Positions 15,752-25,011 of a stretch of 64,000 nucleotides of DNA are shown one piece after another. Numbering within the stretch: the first letter of the stretch is position 1; each line of letters begins with the position of its first letter. The stretch comes from Caballeronia sp. SEWSISQ10-4 2. Its GTDB lineage: Bacteria; Pseudomonadota; Gammaproteobacteria; Burkholderiales; Burkholderiaceae. Location: the NCBI RefSeq assembly GCF_030464885.1, contig NZ_JALPRJ010000028.1, positions 43,826 through 107,825 of the forward strand, in the 5' to 3' direction. The notes beneath the pieces were generated by a model. That model was given only the letters and a program-made list of their open reading frames with translations. It was not told the DNA's origin and ran no database searches. The position numbers were made by a program, and so were the translations under genes.

Positions 15752-18700
15752 ATGAACATTTCCCGCTTCTGCATCGACCGGCCGATTTTCGCAGCGGTCA
15801 TCTCGATTGTCATCACGCTCGGTGGTACGTTGGCGATGCTCGGTCTGCCAATTTCGCAGTATCCGGATATCACCCCGCCCCAGATCACGATTTCCGCCAC
15901 TTACCCCGGTGCGACCGGGGACGTCGTCGCAAACAATGTCGCGGCCCCGATCGAACAACAAGTCAACGGTGCGGACAACATGATCTACATGAACTCGTCG
16001 AGTTCATCGACGGGGAACTTTACGCTCAACGTTTATTTCCAGATCGGCACCAACCCCGAGCTTGCGCAGGTCGATGTACAGAACCGCGTGAACCTGGCGT
16101 TACCGCAATTGCCGCAGTCGGTGCAGGCGCAGGGCATCCAGGTGCAGAAAAAGTCGTCGGCGTTCATGATCGTCATCGCCATCTATTCGCCTACGGACCG
16201 CTACGACCCGACCTACATCGCCAACTACGCGAACATCTACGTGCTCGATGCGCTCAAGCGCATTCCCGGCGCCAATCAGTCGGCCATCTTCGGCACGCCG
16301 GACTACGCGATGCGCATCTGGCTCAAACCCGACCGCATGGCGCAACTCGGCGTCACGGCCTCCGACGTGCAGAGGGCCGTATCCAACCAGAACCAGCAGT
16401 TCGCGGTTGGCAGCATCGGCCAGTCGCCGACCGGCACGCCGGTCGAGCAGTCATTTGCGGTGACGACCACCGGCCGACTGAGCGATCCGGCCGAGTTCGA
16501 TAACATCATCATTCGCGCGGCGAGCGGGAACGCGGCGATCGTGCGTCTCAGGGACATCGGCCGGGCGCAGCTCGGTCAGAAGGACTACTCGATCCGCAGC
16601 AAGTTTCAGGGCAAGCCGGCGACGATCATCGCTGTGTACCAGCAACCAGGCGCGAATGCGCTCGACGTGTCCAAGCAGGTGCACGCAACACTGCAGGAGA
16701 TGAAAAAGTCCTTTCCCGAGGGCATGGATTACGAGATCGCGATGGACACGACTGACTTCACGCGTGCGTCGATCACGGATGTCATTCACACCTTCTTCGA
16801 AGCGCTCGTGCTGGTCGTGATCGTGGTCTACGTATTCCTGCAGAGCTTCCGTGCCACATTGATTCCAGTGATCGCGGTGCCGGTGTCGATTCTCGGAACC
16901 TTCATGGGCATGCTCGCCCTGGGCTTTTCGATCAACATGCTCACGCTGTTCGGCATGGTGCTGGCCATCGGCATCGTGGTGGATGACGCAATCGTCGTGG
17001 TCGAAAACGTCGAACGGAACATGACCGTCCACAAGCTGAGTCCGAAGGACGCCGCCAAACGAGCGATGGACGAGGTCTCCGGCCCGGTCGTGGCGATCGT
17101 GCTCGTGTTGTGCGCGGTGTTCGTGCCGGTGGCGTTCCTTGGCGGCATCACGGGACAACTGTATAAGCAGTTCGCCATCACGATCGCGATCTCCGTGGTG
17201 TTCTCGGGACTGGTGGCGCTTACGCTGTCGCCGGCGCTGGCAGCCTTGCTGCTGAAACCCGGGCACCATGAAAAGAAGGGCTTTTTCAGATGGTTCGACA
17301 ACGCGTTCGGACGGATGACCTCCGGCTATACGCGCACGGTCAGGCTGGTTATCAAGCGTTTCGTGGTGGCCCTGTTGCTGTTTGCCGGGATGATCGCGCT
17401 CGCGGTCGTCATGATGAGGTCGATCCCGACTTCATTTCTCCCGCCGGAGGACCAGGGCTACCTGCTCGGCGCGGTCATCATGCCGGACGCCGCAAGTCTT
17501 GATCGCACGGGGGCCGTGTCGCAGCGCGTCACTGACTACTTCATGAAGCAGCCGGCGGTGAGTAGCGTCACGATAGTCGATGGGTTCAGCCTGCTCGACA
17601 GCCAGAACAAGAACAACGCGTCGACATTTTTTATCGGCTTCAAGAGCTTCGACGAGCGCTACAAGTTTGCCAACATCAAGACGCAGAACGCACGCGCCGT
17701 CCTGATCGGTGCATACGAAAATCTCTCGAAGGTGAAGGAGGGGGTCATCCTGCCGGTCAACCCCCCGTCGATTCCGGGACTCGGAACGACAGGCGGCACG
17801 GAGATGTGGATTCAGAGCAAAGGGGACGCCACCATCCCTCAACTCGCGGGCGTGGTGAGCGACTTCCTGGCAAAGGCGAAACAGCGGCCCGAACTGGCTC
17901 GGGTCACCTCGACGTTCAATGCGTCGTCCCAGCAACTGCTGGCAAATGTTGACCGGGACAAGGCGGAAACGCTGGGGGTTCCGATCGAGGAAGTGTACAG
18001 CGCGATGCAGACCATGTTCGGCTCGCTGTACGTGTCGCAGTTCAACCGGTCCAGCCGGCTGTGGCAGGTCATCCTGCAAGCGGAGCCGTCGTACCGGCTC
18101 AAGCCTCAGGACCTCGACCAGATTTATGTGCGTAGCAAGACCGGCAGCATGGTCCCGCTCAAAGCCGTGGTAACCACGAAATACGTGACCGGTCCGGATC
18201 TGGTGACGCGCTTCAACAATTTTCCTGCTGTCAAGGTTACGGCCAACGCCGCGCCAGGCTACAGCTCGGGACAGGTTCTCTCCACGCTTGACGAGGTCGC
18301 CCGTGAGGTGATGCCGCCGGGTTACGACGTCGGGTGGAGCGGCGAAGCGTACGAAGCAAGACAGGCTGGCGGCACCTCCAGTCTCGTGTTCGTGTTCGGC
18401 CTGATCATGGTGTTCCTGATTCTCGCCGCGCAATACGAGAAGTGGAGCTTGCCGGTGGGCGTACTGATGGCTGTGCCGTTCGCACTTTTTGGTGCGTTGC
18501 TCGCCATCTTGCTGCGCGGTCTCGAGAACGACGTCTACTTCCAGATCGGCCTGACGATGCTGGTTGCACTGGCCGCAAAGAACGCGATCCTGATCTTCGA
18601 GTTCGCGGTGCTGAACCGCGAGTCGGGCGAGTCGGTCTACGACGCCGCGGTGACGGCGGCAACAGAACGGCTGCGCCCGATCGTGATGACGTCCCTGGCC

Positions 18701-18964
18701 TTCATCCTGGGTTGCGTGCCGCTGGCTATTGCCACTGGCGCGTCGGCGAACAGCCGGCATTCGATTGGCACCGGCGTGATCGGCGGCATGCTTGGCGCCA
18801 CGGTGATCGCGGTGTTCTTCATCCCGATGTTTTTCTACGTGCTCGAATCCATGTCGGAGAGGAGGGGCGGCGGCAAGAAGACCCCGGATCCTACGGCGAG
18901 CCCGCCGGATCCGGGTGCTGGCGCCCCGACGGCAACGCCGTCTGCCAGACGCGAGGGCGACTGA
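15752..18964 (+). CDS. RND multidrug efflux permease (HAE-1, AcrB/MexB type)
   Basis: 1,070 residues, the normal length of HAE-1 pumps, beginning MNISRFCIDRPIFAAVISI. Twelve membrane segments and two large periplasmic loops can be followed. The proton relay is present: GIVVDDAIVVVENVERNM carries the two Asp of the fourth membrane segment, and ALAAKNAILIFEFA the Lys of the tenth. The porter domain shows YPGATGDVVANNVAAPIEQQ. It is an inner-membrane trimer that exports hydrophobic drugs, solvents or lipids by proton antiport. The tail from about 1035 is Gly/Pro-rich and poorly conserved. Two bases separate it from the outer-membrane factor gene. Confidence 0.95.
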   Translation: MNISRFCIDRPIFAAVISIVITLGGTLAMLGLPISQYPDITPPQITISATYPGATGDVVANNVAAPIEQQVNGADNMIYMNSSSSSTGNFTLNVYFQIGTNPELAQVDVQNRVNLALPQLPQSVQAQGIQVQKKSSAFMIVIAIYSPTDRYDPTYIANYANIYVLDALKRIPGANQSAIFGTPDYAMRIWLKPDRMAQLGVTASDVQRAVSNQNQQFAVGSIGQSPTGTPVEQSFAVTTTGRLSDPAEFDNIIIRAASGNAAIVRLRDIGRAQLGQKDYSIRSKFQGKPATIIAVYQQPGANALDVSKQVHATLQEMKKSFPEGMDYEIAMDTTDFTRASITDVIHTFFEALVLVVIVVYVFLQSFRATLIPVIAVPVSILGTFMGMLALGFSINMLTLFGMVLAIGIVVDDAIVVVENVERNMTVHKLSPKDAAKRAMDEVSGPVVAIVLVLCAVFVPVAFLGGITGQLYKQFAITIAISVVFSGLVALTLSPALAALLLKPGHHEKKGFFRWFDNAFGRMTSGYTRTVRLVIKRFVVALLLFAGMIALAVVMMRSIPTSFLPPEDQGYLLGAVIMPDAASLDRTGAVSQRVTDYFMKQPAVSSVTIVDGFSLLDSQNKNNASTFFIGFKSFDERYKFANIKTQNARAVLIGAYENLSKVKEGVILPVNPPSIPGLGTTGGTEMWIQSKGDATIPQLAGVVSDFLAKAKQRPELARVTSTFNASSQQLLANVDRDKAETLGVPIEEVYSAMQTMFGSLYVSQFNRSSRLWQVILQAEPSYRLKPQDLDQIYVRSKTGSMVPLKAVVTTKYVTGPDLVTRFNNFPAVKVTANAAPGYSSGQVLSTLDEVAREVMPPGYDVGWSGEAYEARQAGGTSSLVFVFGLIMVFLILAAQYEKWSLPVGVLMAVPFALFGALLAILLRGLENDVYFQIGLTMLVALAAKNAILIFEFAVLNRESGESVYDAAVTAATERLRPIVMTSLAFILGCVPLAIATGASANSRHSIGTGVIGGMLGATVIAVFFIPMFFYVLESMSERRGGGKKTPDPTASPPDPGAGAPTATPSARREGD

Positions 18965-18965
18965 C

Positions 18966-20444
18966 ATGCGCACCTCTTATCTCTCGCTAGTTGCCTTGCT
19001 TGCGCTTAGCGGCTGCCTGCTCGGACCGAACTATGAGCGGCCGGCCGTCGATGCACCGCCCGCATTCCGCTTTGCCGAGTCGGACGCGAAAGCGCTCGTC
19101 AATACAGCGTGGTGGGAGCAGTTTCAGGATCCGGCGTTGAACGCGTTGATCGCCACGGCGCTGGCCGATAACAAGGATGTGAAGATCGCGGCGGCCCGCG
19201 TCGAACAGTTTCTCGGGCAGTTCGTGACCACGCGCTCGCAATTGTTCCCGCAGGTGGCGGCAGGGTTCGACGCGCAACGCCAGCGCGTGCCGCTCGGCTC
19301 GACGCAGTTGCCGCCGGGTGTTGGCCCGGTGTTCAACCAGTTCCAGGCGACGCTCTCCGCGTCCTGGGAAATCGATTTTTTCGGCAAGCTGCGCCGTCAG
19401 ACGGAGGCCGCGCGGGCGAACCTGCTCGCGAGCGAGGAAGGCCGGCGCGCGACGATCCTGACGCTGGTGGCATCGGTGGCGTCGTCGTATGTGAACCTGC
19501 TGTCGCTCGACCGGCAACTCGATATTGCGAAGTCAACGGTCGCGAGCCGTGCGGCTTCCGTCCATGTGTTCCAGTTACGCTTCTCGGGTGGAGAAGTTTC
19601 CCAGATGGAGCTGGCGCAGAGCCAGTCGGAATACCAGGCCTCGCTCGCAACCATTCCGCAGATCGAGTTGCAGATCGCGCAGCAGGAGGACGCGTTGTCC
19701 ATCTTGCTTGGGCACAACCCCGGGGTCATTGCGCGCGACCGTGAACTGGACGACCTGGCGCTGCCTGCCGTGCCCGCAGGGCTGCCGTCCGAATTGCTTG
19801 AACGCCGTCCCGACCTGCGTCAGGCCGAGCAAGACCTGATTGCCGCGAACGCGTTGATCGGCGCGGCGCGTGCGCTCTATTTTCCGTCGATCTCGCTCAC
19901 CGGTCTGTTCGGCTCCGCGAGCGGACAGTTCTCTTCGCTTTTCACCGGGCCGACGCGCGTATGGTCCTATGCCGGAGCAGTGACGCTGCCGATCTTCACC
20001 GCGGGCAGCATCGGCGGTCAGGTGAAGCAGGCTGAAGCGCAGCAGCAACAAGCGCTGTTTCAATATCAGAAGGCAATTCAGGTCGCCTTCCAGGAAGTCG
20101 CCGACGCGCTCGTGTCGCTGCAGAAAACGCGAGAGCAGCTCGTGGTGCAGGGCAGTCAGGTCGATGCGCTACGCAACTATGCACGCCTTGCCCGACTGCG
20201 GTATGAGGGGGGCTACACGAGCTACATCGAAGTACTCGATGCCGAACGCAGTCTCTTCAACGCCCAACTGAGCTACGCGCAGACGCAAGGGGTGGTGTTC
20301 ACCTCGGCTGTGAGCCTCTACAAGGCGATGGGCGGCGGCTGGGTCGCCGACGCCGAGCATATGACCTCGACGACCTACGACGGGACCACGGCCATGGCGA
20401 ACCCGGCAGCGGCCGCGACGCAAACCAAGGGGCCCGCGCCATGA
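18966..20444 (+). CDS. outer-membrane efflux lipoprotein (OprM/NodT type)
   Basis: 492 residues from the ATG at 18966. The lipobox LALSGC places the lipidated Cys at about residue 18, followed by the NodT-type mature start LLGPNYERPAVDAPP. Two repeats of the TolC fold follow; ALNALIATALADNKDVKIAA and AYPS-like strands flank long helices, and RRPDLRQAEQDLIAANALIG is the conserved signature of the family. It provides the outer-membrane exit channel for the pump encoded just upstream. The coding sequence ends with a Thr/Ala-rich tail and overlaps the start of pqiA by ATGA (20441-20444). Confidence 0.93.
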   Translation: MRTSYLSLVALLALSGCLLGPNYERPAVDAPPAFRFAESDAKALVNTAWWEQFQDPALNALIATALADNKDVKIAAARVEQFLGQFVTTRSQLFPQVAAGFDAQRQRVPLGSTQLPPGVGPVFNQFQATLSASWEIDFFGKLRRQTEAARANLLASEEGRRATILTLVASVASSYVNLLSLDRQLDIAKSTVASRAASVHVFQLRFSGGEVSQMELAQSQSEYQASLATIPQIELQIAQQEDALSILLGHNPGVIARDRELDDLALPAVPAGLPSELLERRPDLRQAEQDLIAANALIGAARALYFPSISLTGLFGSASGQFSSLFTGPTRVWSYAGAVTLPIFTAGSIGGQVKQAEAQQQQALFQYQKAIQVAFQEVADALVSLQKTREQLVVQGSQVDALRNYARLARLRYEGGYTSYIEVLDAERSLFNAQLSYAQTQGVVFTSAVSLYKAMGGGWVADAEHMTSTTYDGTTAMANPAAAATQTKGPAP

Positions 20445-21712
20445 ATGCTGCTCGCCTGATTGCCTGTCACGAATGCGACCTGCTGCAGCGCGAGACGGCG
20501 CTGGCGAGCGGTGGAACCGCGCGCTGCCGGCGCTGCGGCGCGGCGCTGTATAAACGCCCGCCCGCCAATGTCGACGGCGCGCTTGCCCTGACGCTCGCGG
20601 CGATGGTCCTGTTCGTGGTGGCGAACACCTTCCCGATCGTCGGGCTCTCGGTGAACGGCACTCTCGTCGAAACCACGCTGTTCGGTGCGGTTCACGTGCT
20701 CTATGACGACGGCGTGTGGCCGATCGCGGGTCTCGTGTTTGCCACGACCCTGCTGATGCCGCTGCTGGACATGGCTGCGGTGACGTATGTGCTTTTGCCG
20801 CTGCGCACGGGGCATGTTCCCCGCCGGCCCGATATCGTGTTGCGCGTGCTGCGCCACGTAACGCCGTGGGGCATGATCGAAGTGCTGATCCTCGGGATGC
20901 TGGTCGCGCTCGTCAAGCTTGCGGCTATTGCAAGCGTTGTCCCTGGCATTGCCATGTGGGCGTTCGGCGCGGTGATGCTGCTGCTTGCCGCTGCCGCCTC
21001 GACGTTCGATCCTCACGATATCTGGACGCGCATCGATACCGCGCGGAGCGCGGCTTCGGCTTCTGCGCCAGCCGGGCAAATCAGCGCTTCGGCTCCGACG
21101 GCCGCGCGCTCGGGGCTGTTCGTCTGCCATGACTGCGGCCTGCTATCGAAGCCGGCATCGCATGCCCACGAAGGTCGCTGTCCGCGCTGCGGCGCAGGTC
21201 TGCACTTTCGCAAGCCTGAGAGCATTGCACGCACCTGGGCGTTCGTCATTGCCGCAGTGATCCTGTACGTCCCCGCCAACCTGCTGCCCGTGATGGACAC
21301 AAGCTCGCTGTTCGGCGCGCAAACGGACACGATCATGAGCGGCGTGGTCTATCTCTGGACGTCGGGCTCGTGGCCGCTCGCGATCATTGTTTTTATCGCG
21401 AGCATTGCTGTGCCCATGCTCAAGATCATCGCGCTCGTCTTTCTTGTCCTGACGGCGCAACTGCGCTGGCGCTGGCTGCCCGAGAGGCGCACGCGCATCT
21501 ATCGGCTGGTGGAATTGGTTGGACGCTGGTCGATGCTCGATATCTACGTCATCACCATACTGGTCGCCCTTGTGCAATTCAACGCGCTCGCGACGATCAA
21601 GGCCGGGCCCGGTGCGATCGCGTTCGGCGCGGTAGTCGTGCTGACGATGTTCGCCGCGATGTCATTCGATCCCCGCCTCATCTGGGACGCAGTGGAGGCA
21701 GATCATGAATAG
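20441..21712 (+). CDS. pqiA: PqiA, two-module paraquat-inducible membrane protein
   Basis: 423 residues made of two homologous halves, as in E. coli PqiA. Each half starts with a zinc-ribbon-like CxxC pair (HECDLLQRE then RCRRCGAALYKRP; CHDCGLLS then RCPRCGAGLHFRKP) followed by four membrane segments. PqiA is an inner-membrane partner of the MCE protein PqiB, part of a trans-envelope lipid-transport system. Coupling to the upstream channel gene by ATGA and to pqiB by an 8-base overlap makes it part of one transcript with the RND pump. A Ser/Ala-rich linker (about residues 200-225) separates the halves. Confidence 0.93.
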   Translation: MNAARLIACHECDLLQRETALASGGTARCRRCGAALYKRPPANVDGALALTLAAMVLFVVANTFPIVGLSVNGTLVETTLFGAVHVLYDDGVWPIAGLVFATTLLMPLLDMAAVTYVLLPLRTGHVPRRPDIVLRVLRHVTPWGMIEVLILGMLVALVKLAAIASVVPGIAMWAFGAVMLLLAAAASTFDPHDIWTRIDTARSAASASAPAGQISASAPTAARSGLFVCHDCGLLSKPASHAHEGRCPRCGAGLHFRKPESIARTWAFVIAAVILYVPANLLPVMDTSSLFGAQTDTIMSGVVYLWTSGSWPLAIIVFIASIAVPMLKIIALVFLVLTAQLRWRWLPERRTRIYRLVELVGRWSMLDIYVITILVALVQFNALATIKAGPGAIAFGAVVVLTMFAAMSFDPRLIWDAVEADHE

Positions 21713-23306
21713 GCCGCCCGATTTCCCCGAAGCGGTTGCCACTCCTCGCTCTCGCTGGCGCGTTCAACTCGTCTGGCTGGTGCCGCTCGTCGCAGTGTTG
21801 ATCGGCGGCTGGCTCGCGGTAAAGACGGTCCTGGAAAAAGGTCCGACCATTACCATCAGCTTCCAGACCGGTGAAGGCCTGGAGGCGGGCAAGACCAAAA
21901 TAAAATTCAAGAACGTAGATATCGGCGTGATCAAAGGAGTTGCTTTGTCGCCCGATCGGAAACGGGTCATAGCTAGCGCTGAACTGAATCGCGACGCGAC
22001 GAACACGCTGGTCGACGATACCCGCTTCTGGGTCGTGCGCCCGCGCATTTCCGGGGGGAGCGTCTCGGGCCTGAGCACACTGTTGTCGGGCTCGTTCATC
22101 GGCATGGACATCGGCACCCAGAGCAAGCCCCGCCGCGATTTCGTCGGGCTTGAGTTGCCGCCCGTATTCGCGGCCGGTGTGCCGGGGCGCGAGTTCGTGC
22201 TCAAGAGCGCGGACATGGGCTCGCTCGACGTCGGCGACCCCGTGTTTTTCCGGCGCCTGCAGGTCGGTCAGGTGACGTCCTACGGGCTTGATCATGAAGG
22301 CACGGGCGTGACCTTGCATGTCTTCATCAACGCACCCTACGACAAATACGTGTCGAACAACACCCGCTTCTGGCACGCGAGCGGTTTCGACGTTTCGGTG
22401 GATACGAACGGCGTGAAGATCGATACCGAGTCCCTGGTGTCGATCCTGATCGGCGGCCTTGCGTTCCAGAGTCCGCCCGATGCTGTCGACAAGACCGAGG
22501 CTGCTGCACAAACTGAGTTCGAGCTTTTCCGTAACCGCGCCGATGCCATGAAACGGCATGACACCATCGTCGACACCTATGTGATGAACTTCAAGGAGTC
22601 GGTGCGCGGGCTGCTGGTCGGCGCGCCCATCGACTTCCGCGGCATCGTGGTCGGCGAGGTGGCGGCGATCTATACGCACTTTGACCCGGTCACGAAGGAG
22701 TTCAGCATTCCGGTCGAGGTGCGCATTTTCCCCGGGCGATTCACATCGCGCTTTCAGTCCGGCGAGAAGGGGGGGCGCCTCACGGCGGACCGCAAGGCCT
22801 TCACCGACTATCTTGTCGAACATGGATTGCGTGGCCAGTTGAAAACCGCGAGTCTCCTCACGGGCAACCTCTATGTGGCGGTGGATTTCTTCCCGGCGGC
22901 TCCGAAGGCCTCGGTGGACTGGAGCAAGAGTCCACCTGAATTGCCAACGATCCCGGGCAACCTGCAAGGGCTGCAGGACTCGATCACCAGCCTCGTTGCG
23001 AAACTGAACAAGATTCCGTTCGACACCATCGGCAAGGATTTGCACCAGACCCTGGCCGACGCGGACGGTCTGCTCAAGACGCTCAACACTCAGGTGGCGC
23101 CTGAGGCCCGAGCCACGCTGGCCGCTGCGCAGGAGGCGCTCGCCTCCGCCAACCGCACCATGCAACCCGACTCTGCGCTGGCGCAGAGCACCGTCGATAC
23201 AATGCGCGAATTGTCGCGCACGGCCGCCTCGTTCCGTGCGCTCGCCGACTATCTTGAACGGCATCCCGAAGCACTGATTCGCGGCAAGACGGAGGACAAG
23301 AAGTGA
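21705..23306 (+). CDS. pqiB: PqiB, MCE-domain intermembrane transport protein
   Basis: 533 residues. One N-terminal membrane segment (about 21-41, VWLVPLVAVLIGGWLAVKTV) is followed by three MCE domains (starts near 45, 160 and 285; for example GPTITISFQTGEGLEAGKTK and AYD-like repeats) and a C-terminal helical region rich in Ala and Leu that would form the needle-like tunnel of PqiB. PqiB hexamers bridge the periplasm and carry phospholipid between membranes. Length and domain number match E. coli PqiB. The frame overlaps pqiA by 8 bases and pqiC by 4. Confidence 0.93.
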   Translation: MNRPPDFPEAVATPRSRWRVQLVWLVPLVAVLIGGWLAVKTVLEKGPTITISFQTGEGLEAGKTKIKFKNVDIGVIKGVALSPDRKRVIASAELNRDATNTLVDDTRFWVVRPRISGGSVSGLSTLLSGSFIGMDIGTQSKPRRDFVGLELPPVFAAGVPGREFVLKSADMGSLDVGDPVFFRRLQVGQVTSYGLDHEGTGVTLHVFINAPYDKYVSNNTRFWHASGFDVSVDTNGVKIDTESLVSILIGGLAFQSPPDAVDKTEAAAQTEFELFRNRADAMKRHDTIVDTYVMNFKESVRGLLVGAPIDFRGIVVGEVAAIYTHFDPVTKEFSIPVEVRIFPGRFTSRFQSGEKGGRLTADRKAFTDYLVEHGLRGQLKTASLLTGNLYVAVDFFPAAPKASVDWSKSPPELPTIPGNLQGLQDSITSLVAKLNKIPFDTIGKDLHQTLADADGLLKTLNTQVAPEARATLAAAQEALASANRTMQPDSALAQSTVDTMRELSRTAASFRALADYLERHPEALIRGKTEDKK

Positions 23307-23905
23307 TGCGTACCCTCATAACGACAGCCGTGGTGCTCGCGGCGGCACTTGCCAACGGATGCGCGAGCACGCCTCAGGCGAGCTTCTATACGCTGAGCGC
23401 CGAGCGTGCGCAGGAGCAGACCGGAACCGGCACACTGGCACCCGCCACGACGTGGGCCATCGTGATGGGCGCTGTCACGGTGCCGGAGATCAACGATCGC
23501 CCGCAGTTCGTGCTACGGGTCGACCCCAACCGGATCACGCTCGACGAGTTCTCCCGTTGGGCGGAGCCGCTGAAGAGCCAGATCCGGCGGGTCATCGCGG
23601 CCGACCTTGCGGCGCAATTTCCCGGCGCGCTCGTGTCCGGTTATCCGCAAAGCGTGGATCCCAAGCTGACTTACTCCGTGTCCGTCGATGTCCAGAGCTT
23701 CGAGTCGGCGCCGGAGGCGGCTTCGGTCTCGGTACTGTGGACGGTGAAGCCGCCGAAGGAGGGCGCGCCGGTGAGCGGGCGTACCGTGGTGAGCGAACCG
23801 ACAGGGGCGCAGGGCAACGACGCACTCGTGGCGGCGCATAGCAGGGCGATGGCGGCGGTCAGCGCTGCCATCGCCAGCGCAATCCGCTCGACACGTCGAC
23901 CGTGA
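23303..23905 (+). CDS. pqiC: PqiC, outer-membrane-associated lipoprotein
   Basis: 200 residues with a lipoprotein signal (lipobox LANGC, Cys at about residue 19), then the ABC-type transport auxiliary domain: ASFYTLSAERAQ, WAIVMGAVTVPEINDRPQFV and LDEFSRWAEPLKSQIRRVIA, the last being the hallmark of the PqiC/YmbA family. It probably docks the PqiB tunnel to the outer membrane. The start overlaps the pqiB stop by ATGA. It is the last gene of the six-gene RND-Pqi unit; beyond it lies a pseudogene remnant. Confidence 0.92.
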   Translation: MMRTLITTAVVLAAALANGCASTPQASFYTLSAERAQEQTGTGTLAPATTWAIVMGAVTVPEINDRPQFVLRVDPNRITLDEFSRWAEPLKSQIRRVIAADLAAQFPGALVSGYPQSVDPKLTYSVSVDVQSFESAPEAASVSVLWTVKPPKEGAPVSGRTVVSEPTGAQGNDALVAAHSRAMAAVSAAIASAIRSTRRP

Positions 23906-23921
23906 CCCGAGGACCGGACGT

Positions 23922-24146
23922 ATGGAAGGGATGCTGATCGTATTGATGATGTTCGTGATCGGCCTGGAAACGCAGGTCGAAGAACTACGGGCTATACGCC
24001 GCACGATTTTTGGCTATGGCGGAGCGCAGATGGCCCTATGCGCTGCAGCGCTCTTGCAGGGCTTGCGGCGTCAAGTCTGGTTCGTACCGGAACCGCCGCC
24101 CGCGACATGCAATGACACCAGTCGCGCAAGCACGATCGCCGGATAG
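23922..24146 (+). pseudogene. remnant of a Kef-type cation/proton antiporter
   Basis: A 74-codon frame whose first about 45 residues (MFVIGLETQVEELRAIRR then TIFGYGGAQMALCAAALLQ) match the second and third membrane segments of Kef/CPA2 antiporters, where GLEL.P..L...RR.IFG.G..Q is typical. After about position 24063 similarity stops and the frame runs antisense into the potassium channel gene. A full antiporter would need about 400-600 residues, so only a fragment survives. It sits just after pqiC and beside a potassium channel, suggesting that an antiporter gene was lost when the channel region was rearranged. The similarity is from memory of the family. Confidence 0.55.
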
Positions 24147-24772
24147 AGCTGTCCGATCAGCGCCTCGAGAATCGCAAGCGACCTCGCTGCGTGGGCGACC
24201 GGCGTGATGTCACCATAGCCCACGGTGGTAAGCGTGACGAAGCTGAAGTAGATCCAGGATGAGCGATCCTGTGAATCACTGGCGTGCACAATTCCGGCGT
24301 AAGCACCCGGTACGTGCATGCTGATGAGTTGATAGGCCTCCGCCCAGACGACCCCGATCAATACGTAAAGCGCGATGGCGCCCAGGATCCGGTCGAACGT
24401 CACCGTGCCGGCGCTGAACACCTTGATGCCCATGACGAGGCCAAGAATGCCGAGCGAAAAGAGCGCCGTTTCGTCAAGCAGCCCGGGCGTCGTTCCCGGC
24501 GGATAGAACCATCCTGTCCCGCGGACCAGAATCGCTACGCCGGCGACAAACGCAATCGCCATGAACAGCCGATGGTGGTCCGATACCGTCGCCACCCCGC
24601 TCAGAAGGATCATCGAGAGAAGCACGTCTCTCACTATGTGCGCGAAGAGGCTGTCCGGCGCGACGGTAAAGGGTACGACGAACACATTAAGGGCGAGTAG
24701 GACCAGGAGCGCCGCCATGCTGCCGATGCGCATCTGCACCTTACGATCACGCCACCGTTGCGCGTATGCCAT
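24071..24772 (-). CDS. potassium-selective ion channel, Ion_trans_2 type
   Basis: 233 residues from the ATG at 24772 (AGGAG 9 bases upstream). About four hydrophobic N-terminal segments (MAALLVLLALNVFVV, DVLLSMILLSGVA and others) precede a pore loop with the selectivity filter TLTTVGYGDITP and a last membrane helix (SLAILEALIGQLYPAIVLAR). The filter marks it as a K+ channel; no regulatory domain (TrkA-N or cyclic-nucleotide binding) is present. It would conduct K+ passively across the inner membrane. Its 3' end overlaps the antisense end of the Kef-like remnant. Another K+ channel with a TrkA-N domain lies at 28379-29470. Confidence 0.85.
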   Translation of the reverse strand: MAYAQRWRDRKVQMRIGSMAALLVLLALNVFVVPFTVAPDSLFAHIVRDVLLSMILLSGVATVSDHHRLFMAIAFVAGVAILVRGTGWFYPPGTTPGLLDETALFSLGILGLVMGIKVFSAGTVTFDRILGAIALYVLIGVVWAEAYQLISMHVPGAYAGIVHASDSQDRSSWIYFSFVTLTTVGYGDITPVAHAARSLAILEALIGQLYPAIVLARLVSLHVAGGGSGTNQT

Positions 24773-25011
24773 CTCCCTTCGCTCCTGGTTCAACCAACCT
24801 GGCTGTTATTCAATTTACCATTCCTCAATCTTGCGAAAAACCGTTTACCTTGTGTGTCCGACGGTGTTCGAGCCGCATTGAAAATGGGTGTCAATGATTC
24901 CGCGCGTACACTATCATCATTTATAGAAGAAACGCTGCGCCCGACTGAACACAGCACTCGGCGCCAGCTAAGGCCTTCACGAGTTGATGCGCAGACAATG
25001 GATCGGGCATT

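Noticed and set aside
17432..18973. 513-codon open frame on the minus strand
   Set aside because: Antisense to the RND permease, with no recognisable domain; an effect of GC-rich third positions.
21678..23264. 528-codon open frame on the minus strand
   Set aside because: Antisense to pqiB, with composition rich in Arg, His and Gln and no start site or domain.
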